Source: an uncultured bacterium
Lineage (GTDB): Bacteria; Eisenbacteria; RBG-16-71-46; CAIMUX01
Assembly (NCBI GenBank): GCA_946886185.1
Contig: CAMPIC010000230.1
Location: 1 to 5,591, forward strand
Direction: 5' to 3'
Length of the DNA stretch: 5,591 nucleotides
Shown here piece after piece: positions 5,457-5,591 of this stretch. Within the stretch, counting starts at the first letter, position 1; each line of letters starts with the position of its first letter. The notes under the pieces are model-generated. The model searched no databases. It was not told the origin of the DNA and saw only the letters and a program-made list of their open reading frames with translations. Made by a program: the position numbers and the translations under genes.

Positions 5457-5543
5457 GGCTTTTGATCTTCTGGTCAGAGCTGATCATGCCGGTAGCGGGC
5501 GACGGCTCAGCCAGCACGCGACCGCGCACACAGGAGACCGAAC

Positions 5544-5591
5544 ATGAGTAGCCGCTTTCGTTTTCTGACCTTTCCCCTCTTGCCGTGGACG
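5544..5591 (+). CDS. Start of an unidentified gene, truncated by the window edge
   Basis: ATG at 5544 is preceded by AGGAGA (5532-5537) with 6-nt spacing, a good ribosome binding site. The sixteen visible codons read MSSRFRFLTFPLLPWT, a basic then hydrophobic beginning that resembles a signal peptide or first membrane segment. Too little is present to assign a family. The right end is artificial. Confidence 0.55.
   Translation, partial: MSSRFRFLTFPLLPWT

Larger units (their letters stand above)
4874..5543. other. Long intergenic region without a supportable gene
   Basis: About 670 bp lie between the tRNA-Glu gene and the next plus-strand start. Open frames cross it on both strands, but none has a good RBS, family motif or plausible composition, and the longest owe their length to an 18-bp repeat that keeps frames open. 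Contents I can name are the tRNA promoter, small palindromes GGCGA-A-TCGCC (5031-5041) and GGCGCGCGCC (5077-5086), the 18-bp array at 5265-5354, and three TTCACGT motifs between 5375 and 5456. I see no further RNA gene or terminator. Confidence 0.6.

Overview
The window is GC-rich bacterial chromosomal DNA. A bacterial-type glutaminyl-tRNA synthetase (an enzyme present in only some bacterial groups, many of them Gram-negative), a PerR-like Fur-family regulator, a rubrerythrin and a DUF3501 protein point to a high-GC, probably Gram-negative lineage with a peroxide/oxygen defence of the kind seen in anaerobes and microaerophiles. I cannot name a phylum from this sequence alone.

Layout. Positions 1-1057 (minus strand) hold the N-terminal two thirds of glnS, which runs off the left edge. 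A 284-bp divergent intergenic region (1058-1341) carries a short 18-bp tandem repeat and a candidate promoter with a palindrome. From 1342 the plus strand carries a PerR-like regulator and, 33 bp later, a rubredoxin-less rubrerythrin. The rubrerythrin stop codon runs directly into six 26-bp tandem repeats (2298-2453), followed by a clear rho-independent terminator (2509-2547). A second plus-strand unit then encodes a cytoplasmic GlpC/HdrD-like Fe-S protein (2634-4004) and, after a 157-bp gap, a DUF3501 protein (4163-4717). A tRNA-Glu(UUC) gene lies on the minus strand at 4796-4873, convergent with the DUF3501 gene. The stretch 4874-5543 has no gene I can support; it holds the tRNA promoter, a five-unit 18-bp tandem array and a repeated TTCACGT motif. 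A new plus-strand gene starts at 5544 and is cut off after 16 codons.

How the genes may work together. All five residues corresponding to the regulatory metal ligands of PerR are present, so the regulator is a candidate peroxide sensor controlling the rubrerythrin, a non-haem diiron peroxide reductase. This rubrerythrin lacks its own rubredoxin domain and needs an external electron donor. The neighbouring protein with two 4Fe-4S motifs and two CCG domains is a plausible donor or upstream reductase, with the DUF3501 protein as an uncharacterised partner. This functional link is inference from gene order and domain content.

The most unusual non-coding signals are sequences resembling gene 3' ends that reappear just downstream of those genes. 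The last 25 bases before the rubrerythrin stop's final A look like a diverged 'unit zero' of the 26-bp array. The last six sense codons and stop of the DUF3501 gene are repeated 70 bp downstream with only synonymous differences, next to the tRNA 3' end.
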